A stretch of DNA of 33,608 nt, from NCBI RefSeq assembly GCF_016595505.1, contig NZ_JAENIL010000062.1, forward strand, positions 1 to 33,608, read 5' to 3'. The position numbers and the translations under genes were made by a program. Below, piece by piece: positions 16,900 through 25,709 of this stretch (position 1 is its first letter; each line of letters starts with the position of its first letter). The notes beneath the pieces are model-generated. The model worked only from the letters and a program-made list of their open reading frames with translations, had not been told where the DNA came from and made no database searches. The DNA comes from Pelagicoccus mobilis (GTDB lineage Bacteria; Verrucomicrobiota; Verrucomicrobiia; Opitutales; Opitutaceae).

Positions 16900-18897
16900 T
16901 CAGCTAAAGATGCGGGAGCGTGGATTGGATCTGAGTTTCAAGCTAATTTGGGACCCGCCAATGGACGGTGTGCTGACGGTGATCTTAGCACCGAGCAGCT
17001 TGGCTCTACGTTTGAGCGAAGCAGGGATTTCGTTTCTCTCCGGTTCGGGGAGTCCGCGGCCGTTGTCGCTGATGGTCAGATCTATTTCCTGCGGACTTAT
17101 CTTTAGCCTCGTGCGGAGTTGTGTCGCTCCGGAGTGGCGGCTGATGTTTACGAGGCATTCCTTGTAAAAGAGGGAAAGGTCGAAGCAGGTATGGCGTTCG
17201 AGCTGATCGACGTATTCTTCTCCTTCGATGGAGAAATCATGCTCCAGTTTGGCCATGATACGCTGGGCGCTGCGTTGCATGTCGATTACGAGCCCCTTGT
17301 AGAGGCCGTCTGAGCTGAACATGCTGGTGCAGTTGCGAACGGCGATTCCCGAGCGTTCTGTTACGGCGCGTATGCGCTGGTGGAGCTGGCTGAGTTCCTC
17401 CGGCTCGTCCTTGGCGTTTTCGGCGAGATCGCTCAACAGGCCGATGGTGTGTAGGTTGGCGCCGAGCTCGTCATGGAGATCGGCGGCGAGGCGTTCTTTG
17501 ATGGCCTGCACCTCTCGCATACGCAGCAAACGGTTGACGAGGATGGTGAGGGCGATGCCAGCTGCGAGCAGCGCGGAGAGCCAAGCCAATCTGCCAAGCG
17601 TGATTTTCTGTTTCGCGAAAATCCGGTTCAGTTCCGTTTCAAGAAGCGGTCGTTCGACTTCGAGTTCGTGGCGCCGGGCGAGTTGCCCCATCCAGTCTCG
17701 AATGGGGAGGATGCTGCCGTACATATTGCGACCGTCGGTGAGATGGGATAGCGGGCGCCGAAAATCCTTCGGCGAGATCGTACCGTTCGCCGTCATGAGC
17801 CTGTCGGTCGACACGTTTTTCCCGTCGGCAAACAGCTCTATTTCCGAGAATCCCAAACGCAGGCTGTTTTCTTCATCGAAGGGGTCCGCTCGAAGATCGG
17901 TGATATCAAATCTTACATAGCGACAGATGGTTTTGGGAAAACGCCACATCATGATCGGGGATAGGTCGTGGAGCTTGTCCAGATCGAGCTCGAGTAGCGT
18001 TTTCGCATCTTGAAAGTCGGGCTGAGTCGCGCCTTCGATGCTGATTTGCCGAGGCATTCCAAAATCGCTGGCGAAGGATTGGGGAATGAAATCCTCTTTC
18101 TCGATGGCGTGTAGGTGCAGGCGGGATAGAGGGACGGAGGATCCTAGGTCGATCGTCAGCACGGGATGCACGTCCTTGTTGCTTATGCAGACAAAGGCTC
18201 GGCTCTTTTCGCCGCTAGCCGCGTCCATGAGGTAGGGGACGAATCCGTCGACAAGGAAGTCCTTATCCCAGACAAGGCCGTCTTTTCGGTTATTCTGGGC
18301 GCGCACGCGTTGATGTAATGCCACGTTTTCGTGTCCGCTGAACGCCATGATTTCCGCGAGCTGAAAGACATACCTTTGATTCAGTTCGCTGAGCGAAAGT
18401 TGGTCGACTTCGATGCGTATCCAGGAAGCTTCGGTTTCCTGGCAGGGAACCGAAAGTGGGGCAATTCGGGGAAGGAGGGTTTGCGTTTCGTCGTACTCGG
18501 CCACCACGATTCCTTCGGATTTGTCTGCTGTTCCGAGGATCACGCGGAAGGCTTTCGGGAATCCGTCCGCCTGCAATCCGTTTTGCTCGGTACGACGGAT
18601 GACGGGAACGAGAACGATTTCGTCAATCCTAGCGGGTTCGTCCAAATCGATTTGTACCCACCTGGAGTGGTTGTTTAGTCGAGGATTGGAACGGTATCCT
18701 GTGGTTCCGGCGGAGCTTCGTAGGCTGAAATCCGCGAGTGTCTCCAGTTCGGCGTCAATATCGGCTAATTGCTGTTGTAGTTCAGCTATGGGTTGGGAGG
18801 ACGAAGCGGATCTGAAAAAGAGCGTCCCGCCGAAGATTGCGGTGAGAACCAGAACAACGATAAGCGGAAGGGTGATCTTTTTTGAGATGCCTGACAT
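16900..18897 (-). CDS. Histidine kinase with periplasmic discoidin-like domains (system 2)
   Basis: This 665-residue sensor kinase has the same architecture as the one at 732-2708. An N-terminal hydrophobic segment (about 11-29) is followed by a short coiled coil (ELQQQLADIDAELETLADFSLR). The two galactose-binding-like modules show WVQIDLDEPARIDEIVLVP and LTIDLGSSVPLSRLHLHAI, ending SEIELFADG. A transmembrane helix lies at about 437-456. HisKA_3 carries H475 in AADLHDELG, and HATPase_c shows FYKECLVNISRH and TISDNGRGL. Segments conserved between the two sensors, such as IRR....G.QAD.FPK.FRV, suggest related ligands. It is transcribed divergently from the esterase/fucosidase operon at 19159, mirroring kinase 1 and the TonB operon. 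Binding of a fucose- or galactose-type sugar is inferred from the fold. Confidence 0.93.
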   Translation of the reverse strand: MSGISKKITLPLIVVLVLTAIFGGTLFFRSASSSQPIAELQQQLADIDAELETLADFSLRSSAGTTGYRSNPRLNNHSRWVQIDLDEPARIDEIVLVPVIRRTEQNGLQADGFPKAFRVILGTADKSEGIVVAEYDETQTLLPRIAPLSVPCQETEASWIRIEVDQLSLSELNQRYVFQLAEIMAFSGHENVALHQRVRAQNNRKDGLVWDKDFLVDGFVPYLMDAASGEKSRAFVCISNKDVHPVLTIDLGSSVPLSRLHLHAIEKEDFIPQSFASDFGMPRQISIEGATQPDFQDAKTLLELDLDKLHDLSPIMMWRFPKTICRYVRFDITDLRADPFDEENSLRLGFSEIELFADGKNVSTDRLMTANGTISPKDFRRPLSHLTDGRNMYGSILPIRDWMGQLARRHELEVERPLLETELNRIFAKQKITLGRLAWLSALLAAGIALTILVNRLLRMREVQAIKERLAADLHDELGANLHTIGLLSDLAENAKDEPEELSQLHQRIRAVTERSGIAVRNCTSMFSSDGLYKGLVIDMQRSAQRIMAKLEHDFSIEGEEYVDQLERHTCFDLSLFYKECLVNISRHSGATQLRTRLKISPQEIDLTISDNGRGLPEPERNEIPASLKRRAKLLGAKITVSTPSIGGSQISLKLRSNPRSRIFS

Positions 18898-19158
18898 AGG
18901 GATTACGAGCCGACGAAGTGGGGGGGGCTGTGGAAGGGGCTTTAGCTCAACGCCACTTGTTCAAACCTTTTAGCATGTGGGATTTTTCCGATTATAGGGA
19001 CCTTCTAGAAAACGCAGCCTTCGCGAATTGAATCATCGTAGATATTGTCCATTTCGCCTATCCTTAAAATTGAGGATATTCAGGCATTTCCAAATTGAAT
19101 ATACTTGCGAACGATTTGGTAAACCGAACGCCCCTACAAGCTTACAAGCGAACTAAAT
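18898..19158. promoter_or_regulatory. Divergent intergenic region between sensor kinase 2 and the esterase/fucosidase operon
   Basis: This 261-bp region must hold promoters for both directions. It contains ACTTGTTCAAA (18955-18965), which recurs at 27304-27314 upstream of the sulfatase at 27490. Loose similarity continues for about 20 bp after each copy (C.TTTT.GC..GTGG.AT), and ATTATAGG follows in both regions. The distance from the 11-mer to the downstream start is about 204 bp here and 186 bp there. I see no confident sigma70 promoter. A shared operator is a guess. Confidence 0.3.
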
Positions 19159-22053
19159 ATGAAATGTACCATGAACAAGCAACACTTCACCCTGCTCTTC
19201 GTGATCCTCGCTCTGTTGGCGATGGCGCCCCTCACGGATGCGCAAAGGCAGCAGCCCTCCGAAGAGCAACTGGAGCAAGCTCTCAAGCGTTTTCCCGAAG
19301 CGGACATCAATGAGGATGGCAAGCTGACCGTCGAGGAGATCCGACAGTTCCGTCAATCCAGCCAGAGGAATAGCCGTAGGGCCGCAGCGGCGCAACCGAA
19401 GCACAGTGAGGATGCGAAACCTGTTGAGGCGCAGCCGCGGAGTAGTGCCACCGAGCAAGCCCTTTTCAACACCGAAGAGATTCTCGATGTAAGCACTTTG
19501 GATACAAAGATAATCCAGGACTGGCATCCCGTGGGGAACACGCGACAGAAGGCCATCGAAATCAATGTTGCCGATTGGTGGCCGGGGCAGGATTATCGGA
19601 TTCCGGTGCGTATGATTGTGCCCCTCGAAGGCAAGGCGAAGGGCTTTAGCATTACGGGATCCAATGCCTATGAAGGGTTGATGAAAGACACGGAGCCAAG
19701 CGAGTTTGAGGCGAAGCTGTTGGCAGGGGGCGTGGGCATCGTTAAAACGCATGTGAAGGCCTTTAGGCAGATTCCGGGTAAGAAGAGCTTGGAGCAAAAA
19801 ATGCAGCGCGAGTTTATGAAAGACCTGAACCCGCGTTATACGGTTCTCTGGATGTGGTCGATGACCTTGATGCGGGCCACTACGGCGGCGTATGCGGAAA
19901 CCGAATACTTCGAGCCAGGCAAAGTGGCCGGTTCGGGCAGTTCCAAGAATGGCATGTCGCCTGCGGTCGCTTTGATCAATGACGAGCGCTTTACTGCGAC
20001 CTGCTCCAATCATGCGTCTCCTTACTTTTCGCCCACTCGAAGAGCCGAAGAGGAAGAAATCGCCAAAGCTGAAAGGGCAAACAAGGTATTCTTTGAAGCT
20101 GTCAAGGCGGGTGCTGTCGATCTGGATCAAGACCGCGAGAGGGTTTTTCGGCGCGTCATGGTGGGATCCGCCGGCGGCGCGGGTCAGATGGCGATGAAAG
20201 CGGGGAAATCCATGGACGAGATGCAAAATTTTCTGGATCGTTTATGGTCTAGCGCCAGCGTTGCGGAGAATTGGGATCGCTTGATGGAGCGTGGCGTCGA
20301 TATTCTTTTCGAGCCGGGAACGCATGACTACGTCGCCTATGATATTGTCTGGGGAGCGCAAAACCATCCTCAGGTGCCTGTCTATTACCAGCCCAACGGC
20401 GGGCACCATCAAACGCCGCATGTCGCGACGGCAAAGGACGAACAGAATAGAGACGCTTTTCTTTGGCATCACTTCTTCGGCGGTGATTCCTTGCTGAGCC
20501 CTCCGGCGTCGAGTCATAAAGTCGAAAAGGATAAACTTACGGTTCGCGTGAGCTTTGAGGAAGGGCCTCAGCCGACAGACGGGCGCATCTGGTGGATGTA
20601 TGATCGAGCGCCCGAAGGGTCCGCGCCGTTCATGCTCACGCCCATCCCTGAAGACCAATGGGCGGACATGGAGAGGGATCCCAAGAACGGTTCATGGAGC
20701 GTCACCATACCGCTAAAGGACGGGGCTTCCCGCATCGATTTCTTCAGTAATCACGGGCACAGGGCCAACGGCTATCAGCAGTATTTGTCCAGTCCCTACA
20801 CGCGGGTGAAGCTTTCTGAAGAGGCTGATTCGAAGATTCGGATGACGTCGTCGACGGCGCCCGCGGCCGTGCAACGCACGCAGGCTGGGGGTGGGAAAGT
20901 CGCTGAGAAAGGAGGCGGACCTGACCAGGAAACGAAGGAGCAATTTATTAAGCGTGTGGAGAGGAACACAAAGAAGAGTGGTCAGCAGCTCGATCGAAAA
21001 TCCATCGAAGCACGCTTCCAGCAGATGGATGCCAACCAGGATGGCATCGTTACCAGAGAAGAGAGACGAGCTCGACTGAACGAGGCCCAAACGGCGGCGC
21101 CCGTAGCGGCGCAACCGACGGCGTCCGGTACGAATACGCAATCGCCACAGCCCTCCGAAAGGCAGCGGGCGCAAATCCTCAAACGTTTTCCCCAAGCGGA
21201 TACAGATAAGGACGGCAAGCTCTCCACGGAGGAAGTCCAAGCGTTTGTCCAATCCAGGCAGAGGAGAGGGCGCCCGGCGGCAGCGGCAGCGCCGCCACCG
21301 ACGCCGGCGGGGGATGCAAAACTGGCTGAGGCGCTGGCGGAGATGAATGCGCGGTTTAAGAATGTTGAGATGGAGCTTATCGAGTGGCCGAGCTCCTTGC
21401 ATGAGAAGCTCGGAAAAATGACGAAAATTGCGTTGATGACGCGCCCAGTGGAGAAGACGGAAGGGAAGCTGCCCTTGCTTATTAATTTGCATGGGGGAGG
21501 TCAGCGTTGGTGGGACATGAGTTTTGAACAGCAGCTTGAAACTGCGGCGAGGTTGGGGATGAAGCGGGGCTTTGATATCGCGGAGCTAGCGGGTAAGAGC
21601 TTGATCACTCTCGATCCTAACACGGGGGAACGTTGGGTTCCGAATTCGCTCGATACGATGCTGGATTACGTCTTGGAAAACTTTCCTGAGGTGGATGCCG
21701 ATCGCGTGTATGTGATGGGCTACAGCGCGGGGGGCGGAGCGACTTGGAGATGGATCAATCAATCGGCGGATCGATTTGCCGCGGCGGCCCCTTGCGGCTT
21801 TACGGGCGGCAATGCTGAGGACAATTGGAAAGGACTCGCGAACTTGCCGATTTGGGGAATGGCGGGCAGCGAAGATGGAAAGAATCCAGCTGGAGTCAGA
21901 AAAATGGTGGAGCGCTTGAAGGCGGCGGGCAATGCGAACGTAAAGCACACCGAGTTTGCAGGAGCGGATCATAGAGAGGGCGGCAAAGCAGTCTTCAATA
22001 CGGTGGAGCTGGTGGATTGGATGCTCGGGTTTGAACGGAATGTATCCAAATAG
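19159..22053 (+). CDS. Multidomain secreted protein: EF-hand, alpha/beta-hydrolase, two EF-hands, second esterase domain
   Basis: This 964-residue exported protein has a signal peptide ending near TDA (ATG 19171 is an equally good start). EF-hand 1 is D49-E60 (DINEDGKLTVEE). A first alpha/beta-hydrolase domain (about 100-560) carries a CE15-like nucleophile motif GSSKNG (S262), GTHDYV and PNGGHHQT, the likely Ser/Asp/His set. A proline/alanine linker holds EF-hand 2 (D624-E635, DANQDGIVTREE) and EF-hand 3 (D681-E692, DTDKDGKLSTEE). A second alpha/beta-hydrolase domain (about 710-964) has HGGG, the nucleophile S856 in GYSAGG, SED and GADH. Both domains look like carbohydrate esterases; glucuronoyl- or acetyl-esterase action is possible but not proven. 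The C-terminal domain is homologous to that of the next gene. It heads the operon with that gene, the second fucosidase and the Gfo/Idh/MocA protein. Confidence 0.85.
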   Translation: MKCTMNKQHFTLLFVILALLAMAPLTDAQRQQPSEEQLEQALKRFPEADINEDGKLTVEEIRQFRQSSQRNSRRAAAAQPKHSEDAKPVEAQPRSSATEQALFNTEEILDVSTLDTKIIQDWHPVGNTRQKAIEINVADWWPGQDYRIPVRMIVPLEGKAKGFSITGSNAYEGLMKDTEPSEFEAKLLAGGVGIVKTHVKAFRQIPGKKSLEQKMQREFMKDLNPRYTVLWMWSMTLMRATTAAYAETEYFEPGKVAGSGSSKNGMSPAVALINDERFTATCSNHASPYFSPTRRAEEEEIAKAERANKVFFEAVKAGAVDLDQDRERVFRRVMVGSAGGAGQMAMKAGKSMDEMQNFLDRLWSSASVAENWDRLMERGVDILFEPGTHDYVAYDIVWGAQNHPQVPVYYQPNGGHHQTPHVATAKDEQNRDAFLWHHFFGGDSLLSPPASSHKVEKDKLTVRVSFEEGPQPTDGRIWWMYDRAPEGSAPFMLTPIPEDQWADMERDPKNGSWSVTIPLKDGASRIDFFSNHGHRANGYQQYLSSPYTRVKLSEEADSKIRMTSSTAPAAVQRTQAGGGKVAEKGGGPDQETKEQFIKRVERNTKKSGQQLDRKSIEARFQQMDANQDGIVTREERRARLNEAQTAAPVAAQPTASGTNTQSPQPSERQRAQILKRFPQADTDKDGKLSTEEVQAFVQSRQRRGRPAAAAAPPPTPAGDAKLAEALAEMNARFKNVEMELIEWPSSLHEKLGKMTKIALMTRPVEKTEGKLPLLINLHGGGQRWWDMSFEQQLETAARLGMKRGFDIAELAGKSLITLDPNTGERWVPNSLDTMLDYVLENFPEVDADRVYVMGYSAGGGATWRWINQSADRFAAAAPCGFTGGNAEDNWKGLANLPIWGMAGSEDGKNPAGVRKMVERLKAAGNANVKHTEFAGADHREGGKAVFNTVELVDWMLGFERNVSK

Positions 22054-22098
22054 GGAGTACTTAAACGGGCGTTCGATCGCTGTGGGTATAGTAAAAGG

Positions 22099-24171
22099 AT
22101 GGGTAGTATTTGTAAGACGATAAAGAAGCTAGCGCCTTTAGTAGGGGTGCTAGCTTGGGGGGCTAATCAGCATGGGGTTGCAGAGCCATTTGTTTCACCT
22201 GATGAATATGACTGGAGGTGGGAGGTAGGTGGAGAACCTACATTCCCCAACGAGGCCTATGGACCTGAGAATTTGGTAGATATCGGCACAAATCCTTGGG
22301 GTAAATCAAACGAAGGCGACAACCAGTTGTTTGATGTTTGGGTTCCCGATGGCGCTGGTCCCTTTCCCGTTTATATTTATGCTCATGGGGGCGGTTTCAC
22401 CGGCGGGAGTAAAAAGAGAATGGTGCTTTCTGGACCGCTGCTTGCGAATGATGGCGTGGTTTATGTGAATATGCACTACCGCATACACGGTGGAACGCCT
22501 GAAGGGGTAACTGATGCGATAAATGATGGGATTGCCCTTATAAACTACCTTAAAGACAATGCCGAAAAATATAAATTAAACCCTGATCAGATATTTGTAG
22601 GTGGCGGTTCTGCGGGCGGCGTTCTGTTCAATGATATTGTTTACAAGAAATCAGTATCTGGTATCAAAGGCGTATGGCATTGGAATTTGTTCCGGAAAGA
22701 AGGGCATTCCGTGGACTTCGAAGATCCGCAACTTCTTGCTGACGTTTCCATCCCTGTTGTTAATGCGCATCCCGATCCCTATCCAAGCGATAATTCCCAT
22801 AGCGCCTTGGATGCTTTCAATTATTCCCAAGCTAATTATAACGCAGGCCAATCGGGGACGTTTTTTAAAGCGCTAAGAGAGCATCCATCTGCAATTGGTT
22901 ACGAAGATCCTTATGTGAATATCGAGCAGATATGGAAAGATGGTCAATGGATCAAAGATTCAAGAGATGGCACTGATACAGGCGAACGAATCCCAAACTT
23001 GGCAGAATGGATCTACGAAATAATCGGAAACGATCCACCGGCTAATTCAGACTACGAAGTATGGAAAACCAACTACGGCATCACCGACGATCTCGCGGAT
23101 GACGACAATGATGGGATCGTGAATCGGCTCGAATTTGCCTTGGGTGGTAATCCGAAGAGTTCGGATGCTGAAGGTCGTAGACCGATGCTCAGCAAAAATG
23201 GCAGCGTTTTTGAATACGTTTTCCATCGAGGTGTGGCGAGTTTGGATTACACCCTTGAGTCAAGTTTGGACCTCGATCACTGGGAGCTGTTCGCTACAGT
23301 GGATGATTCGCATGGATTAGTGGGAACCCCGGCGACCGTATTGCTTCCAGACAGCCAAATTGGCAGCAGTGCTTTGTTTCTACGCTTGAAAGTAGAGAAC
23401 GCAGCTGAACAACCACCGCAGCCGACTGTGGATCCTGAACTTGCTGAGGCGGTGGCGGGTATTAACGCGGGGTTTGAAAATGTTGAGGTGGAGGTTATTA
23501 AGTGGCCTAGCGAGTTGAATGGTAACCTTGGAGCAATGCATGAATTCGCTTATGTTACGCGACCTGTGGAGAGTACTTCAGGGAAGCTGCCCTTGATCAT
23601 TTCCTTGCATGGTGGAGGACCGAATTGGTGGGTCATGAGTTTGGAAGAGCAGATAGAGATTTCGGCTCAGATAGATAAGGTGCGGGGCTATGATTTGGCG
23701 GAACTTGCGGGGAAGGAGCTGATTATGCTTGAGCCAAACACGACGGCAGATTGGGAGGCGGATGAGCTCGATGCGATGCTTGATTACGTGTTGGAGAATT
23801 TTCCTGACGTGGATACGGATCATGTGTATGTGATGGGCTACAGTAAGGGGGGCGGCGGTACTTGGACTTGGCTCAATGAGTCCGCGGATCGATTTGCGGC
23901 AGCGGCGATTGGAGGGAACAATGGCGCTGGCGCTATAGACGATATGGCGACGCTTGCGAATTTGCCGCTTTGGCTGATGGTGGGTGGCGATGATACTCCT
24001 GCCCCAGGGATGGAGAATAGGGTGAACCAGTTGAGGGCTGCTGGGAATGAGAGTGTAGAGCATACGGTCATCGAAGGGGCGGATCATGGAGAGGCGGGCG
24101 ATGTATTTTTTAGTTCGGTGGAGATGGTGGATTGGTTGCTTGGGTTTGAGCGACCGGGATCCACGGAATGA
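22099..24171 (+). CDS. Secreted two-domain alpha/beta-hydrolase (BD-FAE/acetylesterase-like plus PHB-depolymerase-like esterase)
   Basis: This 690-residue exported protein has a signal peptide to about residue 28. The N-terminal hydrolase domain has the oxyanion motif H96-GGG-F and the nucleophile S171 in GGGSAGG, like feruloyl/acetyl esterases of the hormone-sensitive-lipase type. A calcium-binding linker DDLADDDNDGIVNRLEFALGGNP-like segment (about 330-352, thrombospondin-3-like) and a small beta domain follow. The C-terminal esterase domain (about 450-690) has HGGGPNWW, the nucleophile S582 in GYSKGG, GGDD and GADHGE. This C-terminal half is clearly homologous to the C-terminal domain of the preceding gene, 45 bp upstream, while the N-terminal halves are unrelated. 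The first ~900 bp look more AT-rich than the rest by eye, as if two genes of different origin were joined. Deacylation of the glycan is an inference. Confidence 0.87.
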   Translation: MGSICKTIKKLAPLVGVLAWGANQHGVAEPFVSPDEYDWRWEVGGEPTFPNEAYGPENLVDIGTNPWGKSNEGDNQLFDVWVPDGAGPFPVYIYAHGGGFTGGSKKRMVLSGPLLANDGVVYVNMHYRIHGGTPEGVTDAINDGIALINYLKDNAEKYKLNPDQIFVGGGSAGGVLFNDIVYKKSVSGIKGVWHWNLFRKEGHSVDFEDPQLLADVSIPVVNAHPDPYPSDNSHSALDAFNYSQANYNAGQSGTFFKALREHPSAIGYEDPYVNIEQIWKDGQWIKDSRDGTDTGERIPNLAEWIYEIIGNDPPANSDYEVWKTNYGITDDLADDDNDGIVNRLEFALGGNPKSSDAEGRRPMLSKNGSVFEYVFHRGVASLDYTLESSLDLDHWELFATVDDSHGLVGTPATVLLPDSQIGSSALFLRLKVENAAEQPPQPTVDPELAEAVAGINAGFENVEVEVIKWPSELNGNLGAMHEFAYVTRPVESTSGKLPLIISLHGGGPNWWVMSLEEQIEISAQIDKVRGYDLAELAGKELIMLEPNTTADWEADELDAMLDYVLENFPDVDTDHVYVMGYSKGGGGTWTWLNESADRFAAAAIGGNNGAGAIDDMATLANLPLWLMVGGDDTPAPGMENRVNQLRAAGNESVEHTVIEGADHGEAGDVFFSSVEMVDWLLGFERPGSTE

Positions 24172-24228
24172 AATAGGAATGATTTTTGTGAAAGTATAGA
24201 TATAGATTTGAACGTTTTTTTTAGTAGT

Positions 24229-25692
24229 ATGAGAAAACAGAATACATTGTGCTTATTATTGACCCTGTTGGCAGGAGGTGCGTTGGCTTCGGAAACCCCG
24301 AATATAAATCCGCTGAGCGATGATGAGCGGCTTGCCTGGTGGCACGAAGCCCGTTTTGGCATGTTTGTGCATTGGGGGGTATATTCGCAGTATGCCGGAA
24401 TTTACAACGGACATGATCAGGCCAAAGGGGGTGCAGAATGGGTTATGAACCGATGTAAAATTCCCGTGGCCGAATACAAGGAAAACGCGAAGCACTTTAA
24501 TCCGGATAACTATGATCCGGAGTCCTGGGTTAAAATGGCCAAGGATGCGGGGATGAAATACTTGATCATTACCGCGAAGCACCATGACGGGTTCGCTCTT
24601 TTCGACAGTGCGGCCAGTGACTGGGACGTGGTCGATGCCACACCCTATGGTAAGGATCTCTTGAAGCCTTTGGCTGAGGCTTGCGAAAAACAGGGGATCA
24701 AATTGGGATTCTATTATTCCCAAAACCAGGACTGGTGCCATCCTGGAGGAACGGCCGCACGTAGATTATCGAAGGAAGGCTGGCCCAATCCTGATGCCGC
24801 AAAAGTTGATGCCTACACCAAAGTGCATAAGGGCCACTGGGATCCGGTTCAGGAAACCGCGACCTTTGAGGACTATATAGACGGGGTCGCAGTCCCTCAG
24901 GTGCGGGAAATATTAAGCAATTATGGTGAAATATCCGTTCTGTGGTGGGATACTCCACGCGGCATGACCGATGACGCTGCACTGAAATTACAGGAGCAAC
25001 TTAAACTGCAGCCTCATATTATCACAAACGACAGGTTGCATCGCCCGAAGTTTCCCGGAGACACAAAGACTCCGGAGCAGCACATCCCTGATGCCCACGG
25101 TTTGGAAGGGGTGAACTGGGAAGTCTGCATGACCATGAATACAACCTGGGGATATGGGTTGCGAAAAGTGGACGCTGAGTGGAAGTCTTCCGAGACCTTA
25201 ATTCGGAACCTGGTGGACATTGTTTCAAAAGGTGGAAACTACCTGCTGAATGTCGGTCCCAAGCCGGACGGATCCTTTCCCGAAGAAAGCATCGTTCGCT
25301 TAAAGGAAATCAGCGAATGGATGACCGTTTATAACGAGGCTATTCACGGTACAAAGGCCGGACCTTATAAACCCTTCTCTTGGGGGCGTTGTTCCAAAAA
25401 AGAGAATGAAGAAGAGACCACTCTGTATTTCTACGTTTTTGACTGGCCCGCGGTGGGAGAGTTGAAGGTTCCCGGAGTGGCCAACGATGTGATGAACGTA
25501 ACCCTTCTGGCTGATCACACGGAACTGAGAGCGCATAAGAATGACGGTAGTCTAGTGATTGAGCTGCCCGCCGAAGCCCCCAATGACATTGCTAGCGTGA
25601 TTGCGGTGACCGTGAAGGGTAAAGTGGAGAACCAGTATAGTAAATCCCAAGAGGATGAAATTGATTCCGGAGCGCTGGACACGAGGCACTAG
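24229..25692 (+). CDS. GH29 alpha-L-fucosidase (second copy)
   Basis: This 487-residue exported alpha-L-fucosidase has the signal peptide MRKQNTLCLLLTLLAGGALA. The start is ATG 24229; an in-frame TTG at 24208 adds seven residues with no signal-peptide sense. Family motifs are WWHEARFGMFVHWGVYSQYAG, TAKHHDGFALFDSA, and SVLWWDTPRG, in which D241 (from ATG 24229) aligns with the retaining nucleophile. VDIVSKGGNYLLNVGPKPDG follows. It is related to but well diverged from the enzyme at 5943, notably in the substrate-side loops (GMTDDAALKLQEQ against RMDADQSFNFYKI), so the pair probably covers different fucose linkages or substituents. It lies 57 bp after the esterase gene and 17 bp before the Gfo/Idh/MocA gene. 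Confidence 0.95.
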   Translation: MRKQNTLCLLLTLLAGGALASETPNINPLSDDERLAWWHEARFGMFVHWGVYSQYAGIYNGHDQAKGGAEWVMNRCKIPVAEYKENAKHFNPDNYDPESWVKMAKDAGMKYLIITAKHHDGFALFDSAASDWDVVDATPYGKDLLKPLAEACEKQGIKLGFYYSQNQDWCHPGGTAARRLSKEGWPNPDAAKVDAYTKVHKGHWDPVQETATFEDYIDGVAVPQVREILSNYGEISVLWWDTPRGMTDDAALKLQEQLKLQPHIITNDRLHRPKFPGDTKTPEQHIPDAHGLEGVNWEVCMTMNTTWGYGLRKVDAEWKSSETLIRNLVDIVSKGGNYLLNVGPKPDGSFPEESIVRLKEISEWMTVYNEAIHGTKAGPYKPFSWGRCSKKENEEETTLYFYVFDWPAVGELKVPGVANDVMNVTLLADHTELRAHKNDGSLVIELPAEAPNDIASVIAVTVKGKVENQYSKSQEDEIDSGALDTRH

Positions 25693-25709
25693 TTTATATC
25701 ATATATAAA
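25693..25709. other. AT palindrome between fucosidase and oxidoreductase genes
   Basis: The whole 17-bp gap is a perfect inverted repeat, TTTATAT-CAT-ATATAAA, ending directly at the ATG of the next gene. It could be a binding site or a weak hairpin covering the start region. No function is assigned. Confidence 0.5.

Noticed and set aside
19153-20226. 357-codon minus-strand frame over the 5' half of the EF-hand hydrolase
   Set aside because: The plus-strand protein has a signal peptide, EF-hand and catalytic motifs; the antisense translation has none of these.
20713-21492. 259-codon minus-strand frame in the same gene
   Set aside because: Its arginine/leucine-rich composition mirrors the GC-rich linker; no start context or domain.
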